Assembly: GCA_017354575.1 (NCBI GenBank)
Contig: JAFMQP010000034.1
Location: 1 to 16,351 of the forward strand
Length of the DNA stretch: 16,351 bases
Reading direction: 5' to 3'
Origin: Acidothermales bacterium
GTDB taxonomy: Bacteria > Actinomycetota > Actinomycetes > Streptosporangiales > WHST01
The translations under genes and the position numbers were made by a program. Below the pieces are notes generated by a model. It did not search any database and was not told the origin of the DNA. It saw only the letters and a list, made by a program, of their open reading frames with translations. Shown here one piece after another: positions 1 to 6,617 of the stretch. Each line of letters starts with the position of its first letter. Position 1 is the stretch's first letter.

Positions 1-521
1 AACGCACGCCCGCGGGCGACGGCCTCGTCCATGCCTCCGGTGTAGATCGAGTCGGTGCGCGCGACGATGACGAAGTCGAGGTCGCGTCTCGCACGTACCG
101 CCGCTTCGATCTTGGCCGCCATCTCCTCGACCGTGATGACCTGCTTGCCCTCCATGTGACCGCAGCGCTTGGGGAAGACCTGGTCCTCGATGGTGATCGC
201 GGCGGCGCCGGCCCGCTCGTACGTCTCGACCGAGCGCATCACGTTGAGCGCGTTGCCGAAACCACAACCCGCGTCGGCGATCAGCGGGAGGTCGGTGACC
301 GACGTGATCGTCTGGACCAGACCGTTGACCTCGGGCAGGGTCACCAACCCGTAGTCGGGACGGCCGAGCAACATCGCCGAGGCGTTGTAGTCCCCGACGA
401 ACGCGGCGTCGAAGCCCGCTCGCTGCACGAGTACGGCGCTGACGCCGTCCTGTGCTCCCGGCGCGACAAGGGTCTCCGGCGCGGCGATCAGCTCCCTCAA
501 CCGGGCGGTCGTGGTGGTCAT
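1..521 (-). CDS. Isocitrate lyase/PEP mutase-family C-C lyase, C-terminus cut by window edge
   Basis: The first 173 residues are visible; the rest lies outside the window. The family (methylisocitrate lyase, dimethylmalate lyase, PEP mutase, oxaloacetate hydrolase) cleaves or rearranges 2-hydroxy-dicarboxylates with Mg2+ in the cytoplasm, typically releasing pyruvate, succinate or propionate. Visible marks are PGAQDGVSA near residue 21, FVGDYNAS near 41, and the KRCGH loop at 118-122 carrying the lyase catalytic Cys120, which argues for a lyase rather than a phosphonate mutase. The usual DADTGYG metal motif reads DAGCGFG at 83-89, so the second acidic residue is Gly85. The ATG at 521 overlaps the CoA-transferase stop as ATGA and is preceded by GAGG at 5-nt spacing. 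As last visible gene of the operon it may cleave the C4-C6 acid made by the CoA module. Family is confident; substrate is unknown. Confidence 0.88.
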   Translation of the reverse strand, partial: MTTTTARLRELIAAPETLVAPGAQDGVSAVLVQRAGFDAAFVGDYNASAMLLGRPDYGLVTLPEVNGLVQTITSVTDLPLIADAGCGFGNALNVMRSVETYERAGAAAITIEDQVFPKRCGHMEGKQVITVEEMAAKIEAAVRARRDLDFVIVARTDSIYTGGMDEAVARGRA

Positions 522-1741
522 GTCTGCCTCGTTCCCTGTGCTACCTGTGGTTCCCAGACCCCGACGACGCCCTGCTCGGCGAGGTCGGTGACGGTCTCGC
601 GGTCCAGTCCCAACCGTTCGGTCAGTACCGCGGCCGTGTGCTGACCCAGCATCGGCGCCGAGTCGTTGGGAAACTGCCAGTCGCTGTACTGCATCGGGCT
701 CGCCGGGTAGCGCACGTGCCCCAGCGCCGGATGGTCGTAGCTGCGGACGAGGCCGCGCGCTCGGACGTGCGGGTCGGAGAAGACGTCGGAGAGATCGTTC
801 ACGGGAGCGGCGGGGATGTCGTACTCGTCGAGGACGGCCATCCACTCGTCCTTTGTCCTCTGCGCGAACGCGTCCTCGAGAACGGTGTTGACGAAGTTGC
901 GGTTGGCGACGCGTGCGACGTTGGTGACGGTGCGGGGGTCGTCCTTCAGGTCCGGCCGCCCGATCGCGTCACACAACCGCTGCCAGAACTTCTCCTCACG
1001 CGCGGCGATGACGACGTAGCCGTCCAGCGTCGGCACCGCCTGCCAGGGCACGATGTGCGCGTGTCCGGTGCCCTGCCTGGTGACGACCCGGCCGGTGTTG
1101 AGGTGGTCCAGCGCGTCGTACGACAGCAGGGACACCAGCGAGTCGAGCATGCTGACATCCGCATGGTCGCCCTTCCCGTGCAGCGCACGGCCGCAGAGCG
1201 CGGCGAGTACGGAGAGGCAGCCGAACATTCCGCCCGCGATGTCCGCGAGCGGCACGCCCACCCGCGACGGCGGTCCGTCAGGCTCGCCGGTGATGTCCAG
1301 GTGACCGGCGAACGCCTGGACGACGAGGTCGAACGCCGGACGTGCCGTCGCGGGGCCGTATTCGCCGAAGCCGGTGATGCTGACCGTCACGATGTCCGGG
1401 TTGCGTTCCTTCAACGTCGCGTGGTCGATGCCGAGCCGTGCCATCACGCCTGGGCGGAAGTTGTCGACGACGACGTCGGCCTGTTCGACGAGGCGGTAGA
1501 ACAGGTCGAGGCCCTCCGCGCTCTTGAGGTCAAGGGCGACGCTCTTCTTGTTCCGGTTCATGAACAGGTGGACAGCGCTCTCCCCGTGTACCGGGGCGAT
1601 GCCCGCGTTGCGGTTCGCGTCGCCGCGCAGCGGCTCGATCTTGATGACCTCGGCACCCAGGTCGGCGAGGATCACACCCCCGTAGGTGCCGGCGATCACC
1701 TGCCCGAGCTCGAGCACGGTGATCCCTTCCAGCATCTTCAT
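518..1741 (-). CDS. Family III CoA transferase (CaiB/BaiF type)
   Basis: A 407-residue protein of usual family length. Family III transferases move CoA from a donor such as succinyl-CoA to a carboxylic acid through an aspartyl-CoA anhydride. Visible are the N-terminal LEGITVLELGQVIAGTYGG block (4-22), NRNKKSVALDLK (62-73), VVDNFRPG (91-98), and the segment PPSRVGVPLADIAGGM in which Asp167 fits the catalytic aspartate. The ATG at 1741 has GGAGG four bases upstream and forms an ATGA overlap with the stop of the oxidoreductase gene; Met3 is an alternative start. Its stop in turn overlaps the lyase start at 521. Neighbouring MaoC-type hydratases and a CitE-like lyase suggest it activates an unsaturated or hydroxy dicarboxylate, as itaconate CoA transferase does. 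The substrate is inference; formyl-, citramalate- or other acyl-CoA transferase roles are equally compatible. Confidence 0.93.
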   Translation of the reverse strand: MKMLEGITVLELGQVIAGTYGGVILADLGAEVIKIEPLRGDANRNAGIAPVHGESAVHLFMNRNKKSVALDLKSAEGLDLFYRLVEQADVVVDNFRPGVMARLGIDHATLKERNPDIVTVSITGFGEYGPATARPAFDLVVQAFAGHLDITGEPDGPPSRVGVPLADIAGGMFGCLSVLAALCGRALHGKGDHADVSMLDSLVSLLSYDALDHLNTGRVVTRQGTGHAHIVPWQAVPTLDGYVVIAAREEKFWQRLCDAIGRPDLKDDPRTVTNVARVANRNFVNTVLEDAFAQRTKDEWMAVLDEYDIPAAPVNDLSDVFSDPHVRARGLVRSYDHPALGHVRYPASPMQYSDWQFPNDSAPMLGQHTAAVLTERLGLDRETVTDLAEQGVVGVWEPQVAQGTRQT

Positions 1742-2847
1742 GTCGCCTCCGTAGCGGGCCAGTGCAGGGAGACGATCTCTCCGGTGCGGACGGACTCGTC
1801 GATCGCCCGGGACACCATGAGGACGTCATGGCCCTGCCTGCCGGTAGCGAGGATCGGGTTGACCCGGCCCGTTCCGACGCTGTCGATGAACGCGTGTGTC
1901 TCGTCCTTCATCGCGCCGAAGTACTCGCCGAGCGCCCAGTCGCCTGGCATCGCCGACCCCAGCATCGCGACGTTCATCGAGACGTCAGGCGTGTACGGCG
2001 AGGGCACGGCGTGGCTCGAGGCGAGCAGCACGTCCCTGTGGTCGTCCTTGACGCTCAGGACGCCGTCGCGGCCGAACAGCTCGAACTCCATGGTGGCGAC
2101 GTACGCCGGCCAGAACTCCGGAAGTTCCCAGCTGACACCGAGATTGGCGACGGTGCCGTCGTCGAAGGTGAGCACGGACCAAGTGGAGTCGGGGGCGCCG
2201 TACTCGTCGTAACAGCGGCCGTGCCCGCCCTGGGCGTAGACCGTCACCGGTCGACGGCCAGGCAGATACCACAGCAACAGGTCGATGCAGTAGGTCAGCG
2301 TGTTGACCGCCGGCGTCGTCGTCCCCGCGCGCGAGATCACCGCTTTCGCGACCGCCTGCGTGAGGTAGATCGACGCCTTCGCACTCGTCACCTGACCGAG
2401 GTAACCGTTGTCGGCATGCTGCTTGATCGCCAGGAACCGGCGGCGGAACCGTTGCGTGAAACCGGTGTGGACGACGACCCCACGTGCCGACGCCTCGTGC
2501 AGCAGCTTGTCGCCGTCCTCGGGCAGGATCGCGAGCGGCTTCTCGACGAGAACGTGCTTGCCCGCGCCGATGGCCGAGATCGCCGGATCGAAATGAGAAT
2601 CCTCCGTCGTCGCGACGATGACCGCGTCGACGGCGTCGTCGCTGACGAGTTCCGCCGCGTCGACACCCCAGCTGTCCGCCTCGCAGTCCTGCGCCAACGA
2701 CCTCGCCTTTTCCTCGTCGACGTCGCAGACGCTGAGGTGCCTGACGGACGGGTGACGGTGCGCGATCTCCGCGCGCAGCCGGCCGATCGTGCCGCACCCG
2801 ATGACGGCTACACCGACGCCACCGCTGATCTGTCGGCTCCGGGTCAT
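1738..2847 (-). CDS. Gfo/Idh/MocA-family NAD(P)-dependent oxidoreductase
   Basis: A 369-residue protein, normal for the family, which oxidises or reduces hydroxyl or imino carbons of sugars, cyclitols, amino acids and some aromatic ketones. An N-terminal Rossmann fold is clear: GCGTIG at 17-22, CDVD at 41-44 ending the second strand, and VLVEKPLA at 99-106 with Lys103, the family's Lys of the EKP motif. The C-terminal half fits the alpha/beta substrate domain (for example SVLTFDDGTVANLGVSWE). The ATG at 2847 has TGGAGG six bases upstream and overlaps the preceding CitE-like gene by ATGA. Sitting between CoA-lyase and CoA-transferase genes it probably supplies or consumes an intermediate of the same pathway, but no residue points to a specific substrate. 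The family is secure and the reaction unknown. Confidence 0.92.
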   Translation of the reverse strand: MTRSRQISGGVGVAVIGCGTIGRLRAEIAHRHPSVRHLSVCDVDEEKARSLAQDCEADSWGVDAAELVSDDAVDAVIVATTEDSHFDPAISAIGAGKHVLVEKPLAILPEDGDKLLHEASARGVVVHTGFTQRFRRRFLAIKQHADNGYLGQVTSAKASIYLTQAVAKAVISRAGTTTPAVNTLTYCIDLLLWYLPGRRPVTVYAQGGHGRCYDEYGAPDSTWSVLTFDDGTVANLGVSWELPEFWPAYVATMEFELFGRDGVLSVKDDHRDVLLASSHAVPSPYTPDVSMNVAMLGSAMPGDWALGEYFGAMKDETHAFIDSVGTGRVNPILATGRQGHDVLMVSRAIDESVRTGEIVSLHWPATEAT

Positions 2848-3755
2848 GCGTGGCCTCCACTCTGGTCACCGTGTCCGTCACGCGGCATCGCCCCCGCTCG
2901 TGCGAGCACGCTTCGCGCCCTCCTGGCGACCGCGTAGTCGACCATGCGCCCGTCGACGCTGATCGACGCGGACCCGTTGCGTACGGCCTCCTCGAAGGCG
3001 TCGAGGAGCCTGCGTTCGTGTTCGACCTCGTCGGCAGTCGGCGTGAACACGTCGTGGATCACCGGTACCTGCGCCGGATGTATGGCGACCTTGCCGACGT
3101 AGCCGACGCGTTTCGCCAGCTCGCATTCGAGCCGGAGTGCGTCGAGGTTGCGGAAGTCCATGAACACCGCGTCCATCGGTTGCTCGATGCCGGCGGCGCG
3201 TGCGGCCAGCAGCACCAGAGAGCGCGCGGTGAGCAGTCCGGTGCCGTCGGACGTCCACTCGCATCCGAGGTCGACGACGAGGTCGCCCTGCTCGCCGGAA
3301 CCGAAGAGCACAGAACGGATCCGGGGCGAACTGGTGAACAGCTCGCCCGCGTGAGCGACGCCGAGACTGCTCTCGACGAGTGGCACCAACGTCGTCGTCC
3401 CCTGTTCCCTGCCGGTATCGGTCTCAAGCGCGGTGAGCGCACCGTCGATACGCCGCAACAGGTCGGGGTCGTCGGCCTTGGGGAGCACGATGCCGGCGAC
3501 GCCGGCGCGGCCCGCGGCGACGACGTCGGGCCAGAGGAAGTCGGTCTCCGCGCCGTTGACGCGGACGAACACCGGGATGTCGGACGGCGGCAGCTCGGCG
3601 AGGTGCTTCCGCGCGAGCGCCTTCGAATCGACAGGCACGGCGTCCTCGAGATCGACGATCACCGCGTCCGTTCCCGACTTGAGCGCCTTCGCGACGAGGT
3701 CGAGCCGGTTGCCCGGCGTGAACAGCATCGACCGGAGCATCTGTGCGTCCGTCAT
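2844..3755 (-). CDS. CitE-like CoA-ester lyase (HpcH/HpaI aldolase superfamily)
   Basis: A 303-residue TIM-barrel lyase resembling citrate-lyase beta subunit, citramalyl-CoA lyase and malyl/methylmalyl-CoA lyases, which split 3-hydroxyacyl-CoA dicarboxylates into an acyl-CoA and a 2-oxoacid. Motifs in order: RSMLFTPGNR (8-17), VDLEDAVP (34-41), VRVNG (64-68), VPLVESSLGV (124-133) with Glu128 as likely Mg2+ ligand, FGSGEQGDLVVDLG (151-164) with Asp158 as second ligand, and GKVAIHPAQ (221-229) near the CoA site. The absence of the ATP-citrate or acyl-carrier subunits beside it argues for a stand-alone CoA lyase rather than citrate lyase. The ATG at 3755 has GGAGG upstream and overlaps the MaoC-like gene by ATGA; the stop overlaps the next gene the same way. 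With the adjacent hydratase and CoA transferase it forms an itaconate- or mesaconate-type cleavage module. Exact substrate is inferred only. Confidence 0.92.
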   Translation of the reverse strand: MTDAQMLRSMLFTPGNRLDLVAKALKSGTDAVIVDLEDAVPVDSKALARKHLAELPPSDIPVFVRVNGAETDFLWPDVVAAGRAGVAGIVLPKADDPDLLRRIDGALTALETDTGREQGTTTLVPLVESSLGVAHAGELFTSSPRIRSVLFGSGEQGDLVVDLGCEWTSDGTGLLTARSLVLLAARAAGIEQPMDAVFMDFRNLDALRLECELAKRVGYVGKVAIHPAQVPVIHDVFTPTADEVEHERRLLDAFEEAVRNGSASISVDGRMVDYAVARRARSVLARAGAMPRDGHGDQSGGHA

Positions 3756-4189
3756 CTCTCACCCTCCGTGCCGGCTCGGTCGTCGAGGTGGACGACGGCG
3801 CTGCCGGTCGTGGTCTGCTGGCCGGTCTCGCTCACTTCCATCCGCACCTCGACGGTCGCGGACCTGGTGTCCGGGTCGACGTCGGTCAGCCTCCCCGTGA
3901 CGACCACCGGTTGACCGGCGTGCAGCGGTGCGAGATGCCGGTACCGGACCGAGGTCAACCGGGCGCCTTCGACGAGCGCGTCGCTGAGGGCCTGGAACAT
4001 GTGCACGGCCTGCAGCGGTCCCTGTACCAGCAGGGAGTCGTGGCCTTCGACACCGGCCGCGTAGCTCTCGTCGTAGTGCACGCGGTGCGGGTTCCAGGTG
4101 GCGGCACTGAACAGGAACAACTCCTGCGTCCGGTAGGTGTGGGCGACAGGAGGGAGTTCGCCGCCTTGCAGGACATCGGATGCTTCCAT
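3752..4189 (-). CDS. MaoC-like dehydratase, C-terminal-type half (hot-dog fold)
   Basis: A 145-residue single hot-dog protein. Residues 25-60 carry the double-domain-hydratase signature: FSAATWNPHRVHYDESYA (27-44) followed by GHDSLLVQGPLQA (49-61), the form seen in C-terminal halves of mesaconyl- and itaconyl-CoA hydratases and other FAS1-like dehydratases. Such proteins add or remove water across the double bond of an enoyl-CoA. The ATG at 4189 was chosen: GAGGAG lies nine bases upstream. An in-frame GTG at 4195 is only three bases from that site and less likely. The open frame extends further upstream but its extra residues overlap the preceding gene and are not family-like. The stop overlaps the CitE-like start by ATGA. 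It probably works with the product of the next upstream gene as a heterodimer; that is inference from arrangement. Confidence 0.88.
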   Translation of the reverse strand: MEASDVLQGGELPPVAHTYRTQELFLFSAATWNPHRVHYDESYAAGVEGHDSLLVQGPLQAVHMFQALSDALVEGARLTSVRYRHLAPLHAGQPVVVTGRLTDVDPDTRSATVEVRMEVSETGQQTTTGSAVVHLDDRAGTEGER

Positions 4190-4229
4190 CTGCACGGTCT
4201 CCTCACGAACGCCGCGTGACCGGTGTCGT

Positions 4230-4712
4230 TCAACGGAAGATGCGGGTGAAGTGCTCCACCGCGAACGGGTCGTCATCGGCGTCCGCATAGCGGTACTCGA
4301 ACGTGATGAAGGTGAGCGTTCCGCTGCGTCCCTCCTTCCTGGCCGTCGATTCCACCCGCCGCGCGCACGTGACGACGTCGCCGGCGACGAAGGGGCGGAA
4401 CAGCTCGGCGCTCGTCTCGCCGGCCATGGCCTGGCGAAAGGTGATCGGGGGAATGTCGCGTAGCGGCGTGCCTTCCTCGTGCAGCGCGTCCTGCGGGACG
4501 AGATTGAACACCCCCGTACGCAACGCGACGTAGAACAACGCTGGTGCCACCACGTCGGCGAAACCCCGAGCACGCGCCACCGCGGGATCGACGTGGACGG
4601 CGTCGGTGGCGCCGACGGCGATCGCGAACCTGGCGATGTCCTGGCAGCCGACGACGACGGTGCGAACCAGTGCCGACTGCTCCGCCCATACGGTGAGGGC
4701 CTCGTCGGTCAT
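4230..4712 (-). CDS. MaoC-like dehydratase, N-terminal-type half (FAS1-like hot-dog)
   Basis: A 160-residue hot-dog protein resembling the N-terminal domain of double hot-dog hydratases. The region CQDIARFAIAVGATDAVHVD (23-42) matches the conserved helix and H-x-D loop (His40, Asp42), followed by the substrate-tunnel segment ADVVAPALF (52-60) and the later GDVVTCARRVESTARKEGRSG (111-131) typical of this domain. The ATG at 4712 is preceded by a strong GGAGGAGGG; the frame is open 78 bases further but the extension lacks a good site and family similarity. Forty bases separate it from the C-terminal-type partner downstream. In many bacteria both halves are fused in one polypeptide; here they are split, as in mycobacterial HadAB-type pairs. 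Which half carries the working catalytic residues cannot be decided from sequence alone. Confidence 0.87.
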   Translation of the reverse strand: MTDEALTVWAEQSALVRTVVVGCQDIARFAIAVGATDAVHVDPAVARARGFADVVAPALFYVALRTGVFNLVPQDALHEEGTPLRDIPPITFRQAMAGETSAELFRPFVAGDVVTCARRVESTARKEGRSGTLTFITFEYRYADADDDPFAVEHFTRIFR

Positions 4713-4798
4713 CGGCCCTCCTCCGCACGACGACAGTGCCAGGCAAAGTGCAACACTGTCTCGGTATAAGTCTCGTCCGACTCGACCCACCGGCGCAA
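4709..4798 (-). CDS. Possible 29-codon ORF translationally coupled to the hydratase pair
   Basis: In the 106-bp gap between the esterase stop and the hydratase start, one frame reads RRWVESDETYTETVLHFAWH and ends in a TGA that overlaps the hydratase ATG as ATGA, the same coupling used elsewhere in the cluster. Its last codons, Glu-Glu-Gly, encode the strong GGAGGAGGG site of the hydratase gene. The composition is mixed and protein-like rather than the Arg-rich shadow typical of wrong frames here. Against it, the only usable start is a TTG at 4798 without a well-placed ribosome site, and third-position GC is lower than in the neighbours. It could be a leader peptide, the tail of a decayed gene, or chance. 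No family recognised. Confidence 0.25.
   Translation of the reverse strand: MRRWVESDETYTETVLHFAWHCRRAEEGR
4732..4760 (-). other. Interrupted inverted repeat ahead of the hydratase genes
   Basis: Perfect 7-bp arms GACAGTG (4732-4738) and CACTGTC (4754-4760) are separated by 15 bases. The minus-strand RNA could fold just upstream of the hydratase ribosome site. There is no following U-run, so it does not look like an intrinsic terminator. A 7-bp arm pair over a 15-base loop can arise by chance; a role in RNA processing or translation control is only a possibility. Confidence 0.25.
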
Positions 4799-4818
4799 GT
4801 GGTTGTGGTCAGCTACCT

Positions 4819-6591
4819 TCAGGCCGTGGGCGGGATCACCGGCAGCAGCACGTACGGGTGCCGGCCGCCCGAGAAATGGAGTGTATTGGTGCCACCGAAG
4901 ACGTCCGCCGGCCGGTCCGTCGGGTCGCCGTGCAGGAACGGGCCGGTGCCCTTCATCGGATACATGGCGCCCGGAACGTCTACGCCGTCGTTCTCGTAGT
5001 CCTTGCCCCGCACCGCCAGCCCGAACCGGTAACCGGCGGGGACGACGATGCAGGTCGGCCAGATCTCGACGTCCAGCTCGACGGGTTGCCCAGGCTCCAG
5101 CGGCCACACCTCGTCGTGCGGATGGAACGGCCGGTACGGGAGAGTGCGTTCCTGGTCGAGTTTGCGTTGCGAGGCGCGGAGCCAGCCGAGGCCCACGGGT
5201 GTGCGCGGGTCGTTCGAGCCGATGAACACGACTTCTTCTCCGTCCGGGTCGAAGACCTGGAGGACGAGGAAGACGTCGGCGTCCGTGGTGTCGGAGGACA
5301 GGAACAGCTTCGCGGCGACCGGCCCGGTGATCTCGACGTCCTCGGTCAGAGTGGGAGAGAGGAACGTCACCCCGTCACCTGTCGCCGCGTACTGCACGGG
5401 TTCACCGTCGACAGGTTCGCGGCTGAGGCTGCGGTCCTTGGGATCGAGGTAGAACTTCGTCCACTGCGTTCTGGCCAGCGGCCATTCGTTCTCCGCCCGC
5501 GGCACGAACCGCTCGCCGGGATGCCTGACCTGGAGCTGCACGGGCGGCTGGCTCTCCCAGCCGTTGTCCTCGCCCTTGAGGAAATGACCGAAGAACCGCT
5601 TCTGCAGCGCCACGCCACGGTTGCTGTAGAACGGCGAGAAGTGCGTGTCCCCGTGCATCTCCAGCCACTTCTGCTCGGACGCGGCGGAGAGGTAACCCTC
5701 GATGTTGCCGCGGGGATGCAGGCCCTGACCGCCCCAGTTCCCTGACGACAGCAGCGGAACCGTGATCCTGTCGTATTTCGGTGACCGCTCGCGGTAGTAG
5801 TCGCCGTCGAGCGGTCGGGCTCGCACCTCACCACCCGGGTCGGAATGGTTGGCGGCCAGCTCGGCCTCGGTGAGCGTCTCCGGGCCGGCGACGGGCTTGC
5901 CGGTGACCGCGCTGCGCGGACCGCGTTCGCCGACGCCGTGCTGCACGCGCAGGACCTGGCGTGGGAACCAGCCTGCCAGGAACTCGGAGAGGATCCCGCC
6001 GTGCCGACAGAGGTCACGGTAGTAGTCCGCGGCCCCTTCCCACACACAGATCGCGGAGAGGTGGGGCGGCTGCAGCGACGCCACGTACCACTGGTTCATC
6101 GCGTAGTAGGAGATGCCGAGCAACCCGACCCTCCCGCTGCTCCACTCCTGTTCCGCCGCCCACTCGATGCAGTGGAAGAAGTCCTGGTTCTCGCGTGGTG
6201 ACCAGATGTCGAGGTATCCGGGGGACCGGCCGGCACCGCGCGAGTCGACGCGCACGCAGGCGTATCCGTCGGGCACCCACTTCTCCGGGTCGACCTCCTC
6301 CCAGTTCTGGTACTTGTTCGTCGTCCCCTCGGCGATCTCGGGATAGGCGGCGACCATCCGGTCCCAGTTGCCCTTGTAGCCCTCCTGGAACGCGAGCCCC
6401 TTCGCGTACGGGCCCATCGCCATGATCACCGGGTACCGCCCGTCCTGTATCGGCCGGAACACGTCGGCCCGCAGCACCAGCCCGTCGTCCATCTCGATCG
6501 GGACGTCCCACTCGATGACCATGCCGTCGGCGACGACCTGCTCGGCGCTCGCCGCGCTGTCGACGCCGTCCGCTCTGCTCGTACTGTCCAT
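4819..6591 (-). CDS. CocE/NonD-family serine hydrolase (X-Pro dipeptidyl-peptidase-like)
   Basis: A 590-residue enzyme with an alpha/beta-hydrolase domain followed by a C-terminal beta jelly roll (LTEDVEITGPVAAKLFLSSD region), the layout of cocaine esterase, cephalosporin-ester and amide hydrolases. Residues 30-56 hold the family entry IEMDDGLVLRADVFRP; VRVDSRGAGRSPG spans 113-125; the nucleophile elbow is LGISYYA at 158-164 with Ser161; the likely His is 317 in HGDTH. At the usual GWxD acid site the protein reads SGNWGGQGLHPRGN (283-296), so the canonical Asp is absent and another acid must serve. The ATG at 6591 has GGGAG eight bases upstream; the open frame runs about 540 bases further but that part overlaps the upstream hydrolase and is not family-like. 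No signal peptide is seen, so it acts in the cytoplasm. Ester versus amide specificity is unknown. Confidence 0.9.
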   Translation of the reverse strand: MDSTSRADGVDSAASAEQVVADGMVIEWDVPIEMDDGLVLRADVFRPIQDGRYPVIMAMGPYAKGLAFQEGYKGNWDRMVAAYPEIAEGTTNKYQNWEEVDPEKWVPDGYACVRVDSRGAGRSPGYLDIWSPRENQDFFHCIEWAAEQEWSSGRVGLLGISYYAMNQWYVASLQPPHLSAICVWEGAADYYRDLCRHGGILSEFLAGWFPRQVLRVQHGVGERGPRSAVTGKPVAGPETLTEAELAANHSDPGGEVRARPLDGDYYRERSPKYDRITVPLLSSGNWGGQGLHPRGNIEGYLSAASEQKWLEMHGDTHFSPFYSNRGVALQKRFFGHFLKGEDNGWESQPPVQLQVRHPGERFVPRAENEWPLARTQWTKFYLDPKDRSLSREPVDGEPVQYAATGDGVTFLSPTLTEDVEITGPVAAKLFLSSDTTDADVFLVLQVFDPDGEEVVFIGSNDPRTPVGLGWLRASQRKLDQERTLPYRPFHPHDEVWPLEPGQPVELDVEIWPTCIVVPAGYRFGLAVRGKDYENDGVDVPGAMYPMKGTGPFLHGDPTDRPADVFGGTNTLHFSGGRHPYVLLPVIPPTA

Positions 6592-6617
6592 GAAGCTCTC
6601 CCGTCGAGTAAGGTCCG

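Noticed and set aside
452..2212. 586-codon plus-strand open frame opposite the CoA transferase and oxidoreductase genes
   Set aside because: Its translation is Arg/Asp/Val-rich and resembles no family, while the opposite strand encodes two clear proteins. It is a GC-rich antisense shadow.
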